From assembly GCF_002251365.1 (NCBI RefSeq), contig NZ_NPJH01000044.1:16748-80747 (forward strand): a stretch of DNA of 64,000 nt, in the 5' to 3' direction. Positions within the stretch are counted from its first letter, which is position 1, and each line of letters begins with the position of its first letter. This stretch comes from Prevotella sp. P3-122. GTDB lineage: Bacteria; Bacteroidota; Bacteroidia; Bacteroidales; Bacteroidaceae. Under the pieces are notes generated by a model. That model searched no databases, had not been told where the DNA came from, and worked only from the letters and a program-made list of their open reading frames with translations. A program made the translations under genes and the position numbers. Positions 32,853 to 43,100 of the stretch are shown piece after piece.

Positions 32853-34373
32853 TTACAACTTCAGTACTTTCTTCTCGTATGGCTTGAGGGCAGGAACGCT
32901 CACGCTCACCTCCTTGTTCTTTACATTCTTTATCGTGATGGTTTGTGGCTCACTCTCCGTAAGTCCGAAGTTCTCCACCTCCACCCACTGCAGCCCGTCC
33001 TTCTCGTAGGCAGCAGATGGCGAGAGGATGGCAGGATTATAGTTGACGTATTGCAGGCGGGCATAGCCCCACAGCAACTTGCCAGTCTTTGAGCGGCCAA
33101 TGAGCTTTGGCGCCCATTCGTTGGCATCGATGCCACTACCCTTGCCGCTGAAAGTCACGATGAGGTCGCCGCCCTCCTGACGCGCCTTGATGGCCTTGGC
33201 GCCACGGCCGTAGTTCACCTCCTTGTAGCTGCCCAGTATAAGACTCTTCACGTCAACCTCCTTGGCAGGGTCGAAATCCTTCTCACCCCTGATGCGCAGT
33301 TCTATCTTCTTCGTCTTGGCCGTAATGGGCCCGGTGTTCAGCACCTCAAGCAGTAAGCCCTTGTTCATCGTGATGCAGATGTTCTTGCTGCTGTGCGTGT
33401 CGTTGGGCCGGTCCTCGTTCTTCAAGGTGTCTATCACGGCGAAGTTCATTTGGACGACACGCCCCTGCCCGTCCTGAAAGACCTTGGCACGCTCATATTT
33501 GAACCAAGGTTCGGCAACACCATCCTCATGACGTGAGAAGGCATAAGTGTAGGCCTCGCCTGGCTCTACAATCCAGTGGATGCCATCCAGCGAACGCTCG
33601 TACCAGGCTACGCGCCCCAGCCAGTCGTTGACTATTAGGTGGTACTGCAGTGAGTCGCGCCACACGACGGGGTCTTCAAAACGTCCCTCCACCTTGGGAT
33701 AGACCCGCTCAGAGGTAATCTGCCGCCAGGGCTTAAGGCCGTCACGGCTTATCCACACACCGCCGCCACGGCACACCATCAGTCGGCTGCCGTCCTGACG
33801 GCGACAGAAGGTCAGGTTGCTTAGTCCCTCGATGATTCTGTGTCCACGCTGGTCAAACTCGAACTTGCCGAACATCCAAGGTCCTTCGGGCCTGTCGGCG
33901 ATGTAGTAGCCGTCGATGGTATAGACTACAATGCGCCCGTCGTCCAGCACGTATGCCTCAGGGTTATGTCCCTTGCCGATGCTGTTCTGCACCTTGTATG
34001 GGCCGCCCAGCTGCTGACTCGTGGCGTGAAACACCGTGCTGTTCGGCCAGAACATGTGGCCCTTGCGGCTGTTCTCCGGCCATCCGCATACGTACATGTG
34101 GTACAGCCCGTCCTTACCCTTCAGGATGTTGCCACCCCAGAAGCTGACGTCATCCTGCTCGATGCCGTTGTCCACATAGCGCTGGCGTACCGCCTCGGCT
34201 CCCCAGTTGGCTCGTGCCGTGCGGCTCGGAGCCATAGCCTCGAAGCGGTCCATGTATCGTCCACCCATCACCAGCTTCTCCCATTCAGCAGGACGTTGGC
34301 GTTCCTCCACCTGAGCCTTGGCAATGCCAGATGTCATTATGCCAAATACAAGTAACAAAGCAAATCTTTTCAT
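32853..34373 (-). CDS. Secreted five-bladed beta-propeller glycoside hydrolase-like protein
   Basis: This is a 506-residue protein from the ATG at 34373, with signal peptide 'MKRFALLLVFGIMTSGIAKAQ'. The sequence shows propeller-type repeats with acidic tips: 'EQDDVSFWGGNIL', 'GKGHNPEAYVLDDGRIVVY', 'YPKVEGRFEDPVVWRDS', 'YERSLDGIHW'. This resembles GH43/GH117-like clan members, but I cannot name the family. The last 170 residues form a beta-rich domain ending 'VSVPALKPYEKKVLKL'. It is third in the run GH35-GH105-propeller, with about 50-bp gaps, and immediately precedes the HTCS. Confidence 0.65.
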   Translation of the reverse strand: MKRFALLLVFGIMTSGIAKAQVEERQRPAEWEKLVMGGRYMDRFEAMAPSRTARANWGAEAVRQRYVDNGIEQDDVSFWGGNILKGKDGLYHMYVCGWPENSRKGHMFWPNSTVFHATSQQLGGPYKVQNSIGKGHNPEAYVLDDGRIVVYTIDGYYIADRPEGPWMFGKFEFDQRGHRIIEGLSNLTFCRRQDGSRLMVCRGGGVWISRDGLKPWRQITSERVYPKVEGRFEDPVVWRDSLQYHLIVNDWLGRVAWYERSLDGIHWIVEPGEAYTYAFSRHEDGVAEPWFKYERAKVFQDGQGRVVQMNFAVIDTLKNEDRPNDTHSSKNICITMNKGLLLEVLNTGPITAKTKKIELRIRGEKDFDPAKEVDVKSLILGSYKEVNYGRGAKAIKARQEGGDLIVTFSGKGSGIDANEWAPKLIGRSKTGKLLWGYARLQYVNYNPAILSPSAAYEKDGLQWVEVENFGLTESEPQTITIKNVKNKEVSVSVPALKPYEKKVLKL

Positions 34374-34426
34374 ATTTCTTGCCACATTCTAATGTGTTTC
34401 TAATATTATTATGCAAAAATAAGCAT

Positions 34427-37400
34427 TTATTTCTTTTTCATAAACACTTTTCTTCCTTTTTTTATTATGATTTGACTACTTGTGACCTGATAGTTGCTTA
34501 TATTTCGGCCAAGCAAATCATACACCCTAACTGATTCATCATTCAGTTTGTCATCGGTTGCGGAAACAATGCCATTAATATCATCGACTACACAGACACG
34601 AGCCTCGGTCATGCTGTTCCATGTGCTCGTGCTAGCGCAATTGCAATAGATGCGTACGTAGCGAGCCTTGGTGACATCGAAAGTGTAGCGTTCCACCTCG
34701 TTGGTCATACCACTGCTTGTTTCGTCCATGTCGAGTTCTGTCCATGTCATGCCATCTATGCTGCATTTGATGTCGAAGTAATTCACTCGGGTATTGCCAA
34801 GATACCATGCCAAGTCAACGGCATAGATATATTGCACGCTGCCCAGGTCGAACTGTATCCATTGCATCTTGCCCTCCTGGCTCCAACGTGTGCTCAGCTT
34901 GCCGTCAATGACATTTACTGCCGGATTACCACTCTGTGCACCTATTGCCGTTACACTCTTGATAGTCTTGTTGGCATAGAAGGGCACGGTATTGACAATC
35001 ATGTTGTTGTAGTCATCCGTCATCGCCACGCCATCCACACTTAGCAGGCCGGTCACGGTCAACGTGTATCGTCCGTAGTCGAGAGGTTCGCTCAGATTTA
35101 TAGTGACGGTACCCGTTCCGTCGTGCGTAACAGAGGCAATGTCCATCGGTGCGCCATCGAGCAGATAGTGATTCTCGTACTGCAGCTCCTTTTCGTCAGG
35201 AAGTTGGTTCAGTCGGAACTGTATCGTGCTGGCATTCGCCATCGTTGCTGTAGTGACGCGTAGCGGCAATGCACTCTGCTCGCCCACAGCGTAGCGGCTC
35301 ATCTCGGCTGCAGCCAGCAGGAAGGCACCCACGCCAAAGTCTGCCGTCTGACTTTCACTGATGTATGTGCCTGGGGCCGCGTTCGAGCCGATGGGTTGTA
35401 CATAACCTACCAAGCCATTGTCTTTCAAGGCAATGTTCGTGAGATACTGCCAAGCATGCTGTAACACGGCACCATACTTGCTTTCGTCGAGCAGGCCGTT
35501 GTTAATGCCCCATGCAAAGCCAAAGGTGTTGAGCGCAGTTCCGCTTGTCTCGTAGCCCGGGGCGTATGGTTCGTCGAGAAGCGAACGGCACCAGTAACCA
35601 TTGCCCTGCTTGTCCATACGCTGGCAGGAAGCCAGACTCTCGGCAAGTCTACGATAATAGTGTATGTACTCCTCACGGTGAGCATCCGTCTCGGGCAGTT
35701 CGTCCAGCACGCGAGCCAGAGCGGCAAAAATCCATCCGTCTCCTCGTGCCCAGAAGTCCTTATTGCCAGAAGCAGTCGTATGCTCAGGGTAAATATAGTG
35801 GCGGTCGCGATAGTAGAGGCCTGCTTCTTCATCCCACATAAGGTCGGTGCCCCATCGCCAGTACTCATACATCTTGTCCAGGTATAGCTGGTTGCCCGTG
35901 ATGTTGTAGAGCTTGGTCATGATGGGCAGTACCATGTAGAAACCATCCACCCACCATAGGTAGCCGCTTTCGTCGGTGCTAATCTGGTATTCCATTACTT
36001 CTCTGGCACGTGCTATCTTTTCCTTACCACCCAACAGATTGTAAAGATCGGCATAAATCTGGAAACAAATCTGGTTATCTCCGAAGAGTACATAGTCGGC
36101 CGACTCGCCATATCCGAATTTCCAAAGGCTCTTGTCCGTACCCGTCTGTCCCCAGTAGTTGTTGCGTTCCGCCCATGCCACCGAGTAGTCCAGATACTGC
36201 TGCTCGCCCGTCACCTTGTAGGCCTCCATGTTGCCGGTGTGGTACACGGCACGATTCCAGAAATGGTCGCCATGTGTGGGATGCCCCTGTTGCCAATACA
36301 TGTTGGCTTTGTTGAGCAGAGCTATAACATCGTCCTTCAGCGGCAGATCTTCCTTCCACGATGTCTCTACGATGGGATGGTCTATGGTTTCCTTGAAACG
36401 GTCGAGTGCATCGAACCAATCTTCATCGCAAGTATACGTGCCTTGTGGAAAGACACTCCATCCACCACCAAAGTAATAGGTCAGTTCTGTGCCTGGCTGA
36501 TAGTCCACCGTCACGCAGAGATGGTGGTCGATGACCTGCGTCCTGGTCCCTTCTGCCGGCACGTAACAGCCTTGATAGAAGCGGGCTCCTGTACTCGTCA
36601 CCGAGCCTTCGCTCTTATTCTCGGCCCATCCTGCCACGCCGGGTGTCTCCGTATAGGCTATGCCGTCAGTTTTTACACTCGACATATCGGTGTGCTGGTA
36701 GAGCGCTACGGCCAGCGTCATGGGTTTCCCCGTACCCGCCTTGACGGGGGTATAGCACACCGTAGCCTTATTGAGCAGACTTCCTGCAGTGGTGCTGACG
36801 GTCAGCGTTTTGGTATAGCTAACGCCGTCTACCACGATGTTGTTGTAGGTCAGCGTGAACGAACTGCCCAACGCTCCATTTTCGTTTACCACACATTTGT
36901 CGTGAGGTGCATGTACCACCAGTTTGCCGCCAACGACATGGCTTACACCACCAGCGCCAAGGCGCTTGCCATTCACACTGAAGGCATCCACGCCATACTC
37001 GCTTTCGCTGTGGTAGTTCGACAGACTGTACATTGCATCCACAATATTCTCGCTCTTCTTCTTGGCCCAAATGTCCACTCCATTGCCCGTGTTGGGTTCC
37101 TTCTGTAGAAGTACCGACGAGTACATACGATAGGCGCTGCGGTCGTTCTCCCACGCTATGTCGCTCCGACTCGATGGCGACTTGATGGCTGCATAAGTCA
37201 GCTTCTTGGGTGCCTTCCGCGTACCGTCTGTCAGTTCGTACCCCATTGTGCTACCATGTGCTATTGAGCACTGGAAGCGTATGCCGTGTTGCCCGCACAG
37301 CTCGAATGGAATTACTTTTCCGTCTTCACTACTCAGCGTCATGGCGTTGAGTTTGTCTGTTCCCGGAATCTGCACCTCCACCGTCTCGTTCTGCCGGGCA

Positions 37401-37507
37401 AATCCCAATGCGTTTTTCAGACGAAAACTATAAACGTTGGCCAGCACCTGCTGAGCCGGTGCACAGGTCAGTACGACAAATGAAAGTAAAGAATAAATGC
37501 GTTTCAT
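34427..37507 (-). CDS. GH105-type unsaturated uronyl hydrolase with DUF4861-like, F5/8C-like domains and T9SS-like tail
   Basis: This is a 1026-residue secreted protein. After the signal peptide, residues about 25-360 resemble DUF4861 ('NALGFARQNETVEVQIPG'). Residues about 385-765 form an (alpha/alpha)6 barrel like GH105/GH88 ('DHFWNRAVYHTGNMEAYKVTG', 'WVDGFYMVLPIMTKLYNITG', 'KDFWARGDGWIFAALARVL'). GH105 enzymes hydrolyse unsaturated galacturonyl or glucuronyl residues left by lyases. A linker and an F5/8-type C module follow ('STRWSQEGKMQWIQFDLGSV'), then a tail 'VRVYDLLGRN' ending in a basic stretch, like a T9SS type A signal. It starts 52 bp after the GH35 stop. Confidence 0.8.
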   Translation of the reverse strand: MKRIYSLLSFVVLTCAPAQQVLANVYSFRLKNALGFARQNETVEVQIPGTDKLNAMTLSSEDGKVIPFELCGQHGIRFQCSIAHGSTMGYELTDGTRKAPKKLTYAAIKSPSSRSDIAWENDRSAYRMYSSVLLQKEPNTGNGVDIWAKKKSENIVDAMYSLSNYHSESEYGVDAFSVNGKRLGAGGVSHVVGGKLVVHAPHDKCVVNENGALGSSFTLTYNNIVVDGVSYTKTLTVSTTAGSLLNKATVCYTPVKAGTGKPMTLAVALYQHTDMSSVKTDGIAYTETPGVAGWAENKSEGSVTSTGARFYQGCYVPAEGTRTQVIDHHLCVTVDYQPGTELTYYFGGGWSVFPQGTYTCDEDWFDALDRFKETIDHPIVETSWKEDLPLKDDVIALLNKANMYWQQGHPTHGDHFWNRAVYHTGNMEAYKVTGEQQYLDYSVAWAERNNYWGQTGTDKSLWKFGYGESADYVLFGDNQICFQIYADLYNLLGGKEKIARAREVMEYQISTDESGYLWWVDGFYMVLPIMTKLYNITGNQLYLDKMYEYWRWGTDLMWDEEAGLYYRDRHYIYPEHTTASGNKDFWARGDGWIFAALARVLDELPETDAHREEYIHYYRRLAESLASCQRMDKQGNGYWCRSLLDEPYAPGYETSGTALNTFGFAWGINNGLLDESKYGAVLQHAWQYLTNIALKDNGLVGYVQPIGSNAAPGTYISESQTADFGVGAFLLAAAEMSRYAVGEQSALPLRVTTATMANASTIQFRLNQLPDEKELQYENHYLLDGAPMDIASVTHDGTGTVTINLSEPLDYGRYTLTVTGLLSVDGVAMTDDYNNMIVNTVPFYANKTIKSVTAIGAQSGNPAVNVIDGKLSTRWSQEGKMQWIQFDLGSVQYIYAVDLAWYLGNTRVNYFDIKCSIDGMTWTELDMDETSSGMTNEVERYTFDVTKARYVRIYCNCASTSTWNSMTEARVCVVDDINGIVSATDDKLNDESVRVYDLLGRNISNYQVTSSQIIIKKGRKVFMKKK

Positions 37508-37558
37508 TATTATGTATCAAATATGTGTCAGAATGTTGGTGTGCGCGCTCTTCCCACG

Positions 37559-39925
37559 TCAATACCTGAAGGGCTCGCTCTTGACGTAGACCTTGTAATC
37601 CTTGATGCTCTCCGGTGCTCCTTCCTCCATACGAGGCAAAATCTGGAAGCCAGTGACCGTCTGGTCCTGATTCATGTCGATGATGATGTGATGAGGGAAG
37701 GGCACGCCACGGTTGGTGCTCCAGAAGGTGCTCTCCTGCAGGTCGAAGACCTTGTCGGCATTCTTGTTGCCTGTCGTCACATCCTCGTCGTCAGCATAGG
37801 CCACTGACCATGGCTCACGAGAAAGCCGTTTCCCATTGGCATCAAGCAGATACAACTCAGATATGCAGCAGTATTCGCGATTCCAATGACTGTTGAGCGC
37901 CTCTATACAGAGGTATCTTCCGCTCACGGGTTTGTCGAATCTTACCTCCTGCCATCCGTTTCCACTCTTCAGCGTTCCTGCATGTATGGGCTGTTCTCCA
38001 GACAGGTCGAGTGTCTGTCCCTGCAGTCGGTGAGTCTGTGGTCCTTCCAGTTTGAGCCTGTCTATGACTGGTTGCCGCAGCCCCTCTATGACAGGCTCAC
38101 GTGGTCCGGTTACGTCCGTCACTATGATTTCGTTCTCCCCCTTCTTCAACCAGCATCCTGGCATGTAGAGTGTCTGTTGTGGTCCTATCTGCCAGAAACG
38201 GCCAATGGCATGTCCGTTGACATAGACTTGTCCCTTGCCAAACTTCTCCATGTTGATAAAGGTGTCGCCAACCTTGTTCAGCCTGAAGGTTGCACGGTAG
38301 TTGCCACGCACACCTTGATTTTTTTCGCTGACAGGCTCGTACTTCATCTGAGCTTGCGCCCGATAGTCATCGGGCAGACAGAATATCTGCCAGTCACGAA
38401 GCTCTATATCTACAAGTGAGTTGTCAGACAGCGTATATCTCAGTTCCACTTTTTCGGTGATGCCTTTGAAGTCCTTGATGGCGCGTCCGAAGTTGATGCG
38501 TCCCAATGCCTCCACATAGATATCAAGCACGTCACCCACGTGAAGGGTTGGCATGTGCACGGTCGATTCCCGGCGGATGCGGTCTATTTTGCCTATATAT
38601 CTGCCATTGACAAAGACCTGCGCATAGTCGTGTGCCTCGGTCACTTTCAGTATACTCTCGCCATCTATGGCCTGTGGTATAGTGGTGCGATAGAGTAAGC
38701 ATCCCCACCCCATGTCCATATCCTCGAATGTCTTCAGCGGGCCGCTCTTCTGCGATGGTTCAGGAAGATTGCTGTACAGCGGAGCTACCTCGCTGAATTT
38801 CACTTTAGGGATGCTGATAGTAGGATATGCCTTGGGTAAGGGCGGAAGCCTTCTCCCCTGGTTGTATTTTGCCATCACGTCGCGCAGTTCATGGTATTTC
38901 GGAGTGGCCTGTCCCGCCTCGTTGATAGGTGCATCGTAGTCGTAGCTCGTCACGTCGGGCGCGAAGCCAGGCGAGTTGGCACCCGCCCAATGACCCCAGC
39001 TCGTTCCGCCATGGGTCATGTAGAGCGAGAAGCTGATGTCTCGTTCCAGCATCTGGCGTATGCCCTCAACCATGGCATGTGAGCCTCGAGTCTCATGGCG
39101 TCCGCCCCACTTGTCAAACCATCCGCTCCAGAACTCCGAGCACATCAGTGGCCCATCGGGACGCAACTGGCGAAGTGCGCGAAACTCATTGTCGATGTTG
39201 GCACCAGTGCCAAAGTTCATAGTCCACAGGAGGTCGTCCAGTCCGTTGCGGGTGAAATTGGAACTCCAGTCGCACTGGAAGAGCTTCACCTTGTCGAAGC
39301 CGCTCTCACGGATGATGTCCCTCACCTGGCTGACGTAAGCTTTGTCTTCGCCGTAGCTGCCGTATTCGTTCTCGACCTGCACCATGATGATAGGTCCTCC
39401 CTTGTCTATGGTAAGGTCGCCAACCTGTTCGGCTACCTTCTGCTCAAACTTTGTCAGTCGTTCGATGAAAAACGGATCCTGCTCGCGCAACCGTATGTCC
39501 TTCTTCTTGAGCAGCCACCATGGTAGTCCGCCCATTTCCCATTCGGCACAGATATAGGGGCCTGGGCGCAGTATGACCTTCATACCATTCTTTTGTGCCA
39601 ACTTGATGAAGGCACGCAGGTCGTTGTTGCCAGTGAAGTCGAATTCGTCCATGCGTTGCTCGTGGATATTCCAGAACACGATGACACAAAGCGTATTCAT
39701 GCCTAACGCCTTGCACATCTTGATGCGCTGTTCCCAATACGGACGCGGTATGCGAGGATAGTGCACCTCGGCAGCCTTCACCACAAAGGGTTTGCCGTTC
39801 AGTAGGAACGCCTTGTTCCCGAACTCAAAACTACCCGACTTATTGTCTGGTACAGCCGTAGCGCAGAACAATTGCGACGAGATGGTCAGAAGTGCTGCAA
39901 GCAGCAAAATAGAACGTTTTATCAT
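37559..39925 (-). CDS. Glycoside hydrolase family 35 beta-galactosidase with C-terminal F5/8C-like module
   Basis: This 788-residue protein has signal peptide 'MIKRSILLLAALLTISSQLFC'. The GH35 TIM barrel is unmistakable: 'VHYPRIPRPYWEQRIKMCKA', 'PGPYICAEWEMGGLPWWLL', acid/base Glu187 in 'VENEYGSYG', nucleophile Glu264 in 'MCSEFWSGWFDKWGG', and 'YMTHGGTSWGHWAGAN'. Two jelly-roll domains follow, then a discoidin-like module ('GRYLCIEALNSHWNREYCCI'). It releases terminal beta-galactose. It is the first gene of the GH35-GH105-propeller run; a repeat element occupies the space upstream. Confidence 0.95.
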   Translation of the reverse strand: MIKRSILLLAALLTISSQLFCATAVPDNKSGSFEFGNKAFLLNGKPFVVKAAEVHYPRIPRPYWEQRIKMCKALGMNTLCVIVFWNIHEQRMDEFDFTGNNDLRAFIKLAQKNGMKVILRPGPYICAEWEMGGLPWWLLKKKDIRLREQDPFFIERLTKFEQKVAEQVGDLTIDKGGPIIMVQVENEYGSYGEDKAYVSQVRDIIRESGFDKVKLFQCDWSSNFTRNGLDDLLWTMNFGTGANIDNEFRALRQLRPDGPLMCSEFWSGWFDKWGGRHETRGSHAMVEGIRQMLERDISFSLYMTHGGTSWGHWAGANSPGFAPDVTSYDYDAPINEAGQATPKYHELRDVMAKYNQGRRLPPLPKAYPTISIPKVKFSEVAPLYSNLPEPSQKSGPLKTFEDMDMGWGCLLYRTTIPQAIDGESILKVTEAHDYAQVFVNGRYIGKIDRIRRESTVHMPTLHVGDVLDIYVEALGRINFGRAIKDFKGITEKVELRYTLSDNSLVDIELRDWQIFCLPDDYRAQAQMKYEPVSEKNQGVRGNYRATFRLNKVGDTFINMEKFGKGQVYVNGHAIGRFWQIGPQQTLYMPGCWLKKGENEIIVTDVTGPREPVIEGLRQPVIDRLKLEGPQTHRLQGQTLDLSGEQPIHAGTLKSGNGWQEVRFDKPVSGRYLCIEALNSHWNREYCCISELYLLDANGKRLSREPWSVAYADDEDVTTGNKNADKVFDLQESTFWSTNRGVPFPHHIIIDMNQDQTVTGFQILPRMEEGAPESIKDYKVYVKSEPFRY

Positions 39926-39954
39926 TGTTGTAATACTGTCTTATCTACTTTAGC

Positions 39955-40169
39955 AAGTAGTAAAGAGGAGATAAAGAGGAGATAAAGGGAGATAAATGAC
40001 GTATGCTTTACTATTGTCTTCGTCGATTCTTTAGCTGCACTCGGCATAGCTCAAACGAGTTTGGCTCTGCTCTCGTTTGCAAAAGAATTGTCTTTAAACT
40101 CCCTAAATCTCCTTATAAATTCTTCTAACTCCCTATAAAATAACTTCTCATATCTCCTTTTTACTACTT
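39955..40169. repeat. Dispersed repeat element with 19-bp inverted ends
   Basis: AAGTAGTAAAGAGGAGATA (39955-39973) and the complement of 40151-40169 differ at one position. The inside has GGAGATAAA repeats and an imperfect stem around CTCAAACGAGTTTGGCTC, a sequence type I recall as frequent in Prevotella genomes. A related partial copy in opposite orientation is at 56177-56230. Nothing coding is seen in 39926-40182. Confidence 0.65.
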
Positions 40170-40182
40170 TTGAAAATTTGAG

Positions 40183-43100
40183 TTACTTTACAAGAACCTT
40201 TCGTCCGTTGACGATATTGATGCCCTTTCTGAGTTTGCTCAGCTTGCGGCCATTAAGGTCATAGATGCTTGTTTTGCCGCTGACAAGTGCCTCAATAGGT
40301 TCGATGGCTGTGTGATTATCGTCGAGGTAATATGTCTGCTTGGCATCCTGTCCCGCCAGTGTAAGGTAGGCCGTATTGGCATCCAGGTTATAGATTGTAC
40401 CCTCACACTGGTGGAATGCCGTCACGCCATCCACGGTTGTAAGCGTATAGTTGCTGGTGCCCAGTCGCAGGCTCGTAGCAGAAAGCACTCCCGTCAGATA
40501 GTCGGCAGAGTAGGTGTTCTGCGAAGCTGTGCCGTAATCCTCGAGCACGATGCTCTGTGGCGAGTTGCTATATATTATATAAGGTGTATTGGCTTCGATG
40601 ACCGTCTCCTCACGCAGCGTCAGCATGTCGCCCTCTGTGCCAGCCACGCTGTATGCCGTAAGGCCTTCGGGAATTTTGGCCTTGAAGGATACTATGATTG
40701 TGCTGTAGCGCTCAGTGCCGTCTGTTTTCACGTCAACCACGGCTTTCTGTGCATCGGCAATGGACATCTTGTAGAACGAGCCTGAGGTATACACCCCATT
40801 GTCCGAATTGCTGCTGTTGGCACTCACATAGTTATTGGCCGCAACGTTCCACAGGTACCAGTTGCCCTCGGTGCTCATCGCGTTTACGATGTATTCGCCT
40901 GCCTGTGCCTTGACTGTGGTGGTACGTATCTGCTGGCTGTTGCCACCATACACTGTACCGGGACAGAGATAGCGTACCTTGCCGTCCTTGTCCGTCTGGC
41001 TGAGGTTGTAGCAATCCTTCTTGCCGGCTACGGGAGTAAAGCAGAATGCCTGGGCATAGTTGGCATTGGCTGCTGCAAGGTATCGAATGCTGTAATTACC
41101 CTCATCCTCACGGTCGTTGATGTACGTCACAGCCTTGCCTCGTGCATTGAAGCCATCCGTCACATTGGTGATGGTAAAGCGCATCGTTGCTTCAGGCTGG
41201 TTCAGCTCAGGCATGGGCAGTATTGCTATCTGCATGATTGCTTCGTTGAGTTCGTCCAATGTGGCATCCTCCTTGTCAGCAATCTCCTTGTACGACTCAA
41301 TACTACTCTTGAGCGTCTCAACGCTCTGGGCGTTGTATTGGAACGGCTTGTTGCCGATGTTCGCAGTGGGCACCTTATAGGCATTGGCCAACTGCCTCAG
41401 TCTGGCTTTGGCACTGGCAACATCCTCCTCGACAGTCAGCGTAGTAGGCTCATTCAGCAGATTTGTGTTGAAGAAGCGTACCCTGTAGGGCCACTGTTCG
41501 TGTGTGAGGTTGTCACCCCATCCACGGCACCAGTATGTGGTGGGCGCACCCGATACGATGAGCCACAGGTTTTTTGTTCCGGCAGGACATTCAAACTCCA
41601 CTCGTATTTTGTTGTCCTTGAGCGTGGCGCGAGCCATATCGCCATATACACGTGTACCGTCGGTCTTCAGTGCCACAAAGCCAACTCGCCATCCGGCCGC
41701 CTCGGGCTTATAGCTGCGGTAGCCGCTTGTCTGTCCCATTCCCTCAAACTCGGCCACCAGCTTCTTCTGTGTGGCCGGCACGTTCAGCTTTATGGCATTG
41801 TTGCCGAAGTTCTCGGGGGCATTGCTCGGGCTAATGGTCCAGAACAGGTCATCCCCCTTGATCATATTCGCCTGGTTGCGCTTACCGATGGTGCCTGCAC
41901 CTGCCGTGCGCAGGTGGTCGAAGTCGAATGTCGCCATGCGTGCGCCCATTTCCCACATCTCGTCTCCGAGCAGGCTCAACTTCTCGGCCGCCGTTCCTGT
42001 CATAGTGATGCGCATGTAGGTCTGCAGTGGATCCTCGGGGTCCTTGCACTCATTCCACAGGCGGCCTATGAAAGTCATATCCTTCTGCTTGTCCACCAGA
42101 TAGTCCTGCATGAAGTAGTTCTCATAGCGCATGCCAACGTCCAGCACATGCTTGTGCATGTTGTTGAGTGAATTGTTGAGCCACTCGTTGCTGAATTTCT
42201 GCCCAGTATAGTATTGGTAAGCCATCCACTGTGCACACATCTCCCAGAAGCAGTTGCCGCCAGGACTGTTTGTCCAGTTGTACATCCATCCGTTCCAGTC
42301 TCCCTTGTCGCAGTGTACCTGATACTGGAAGCAGTGCCCCACCTCGTGAGCAGCCGTTTGTCCGCCACGAGAGCCGAAAGCCCAGCGCGAGAGCGTCAGC
42401 ATGCCAATCTGGTTGTCGATGCCACTGCCATTGGCCTCCCATTCGTCCTTGTATTTCAACCTGATAATCATCTTGTACTTGTCTGTCTTCGACTTGCCCT
42501 CGTTCACTTTGATGAAACCCAGCTTGTCGGCATACAGTTCGAAATACTTGTCGCAGTTTGCAAGCACTTCTTCTACGTTTGAAGGTACGCTGCTGCCATA
42601 GCCTTTCTCCCAGTACACAATCCAATGCTTCGACTGCATGCTGCGCTCGTTGCACCACGTGTTGTCCGGATTGTTCAACGCATCTCCCTTACCCACGGCA
42701 CTGCCGCTTTCGTACACACTTTTGTCAACAGCCTTCGTGGCCGTGGTGAGTGCGCTAAGGGCAGAGGCCAGTGCCTCGTCGCTCAATGCCTCGTCGTTCA
42801 CTTGCGAGTCGGCCGTTGTGATGGCAGTCTGCAACTTGTCCCAGTTGGTCTGTCGGTAGACCACACCCTTCCACCAGCCAAGCACCTTTTGGGCGTAAGT
42901 CAATTGCTTGTCAAGTGCCTCATAGCGGGCTGCCGATGCCGTAGCCAGGGCGTTTGTCTCCTTAAGGGCTTTTGTAGCCTGCTGTATGGCCTCGTCGGAT
43001 GCTTGTTTGTCGGCCAGCACATTCTTGGCCTCGGCCAGTACACTCGTGAGCTGAGCGCGCACCGAACTTTGCATTCTGCCCATCAGCAGTTCGTCAGCCA

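Noticed and set aside
36239..37108. A 289-residue plus-strand frame opposite the GH105 gene
   Set aside because: It is the antisense shadow of a well-supported secreted protein with clear domains, and its peptide is Cys/His-rich without any family pattern.
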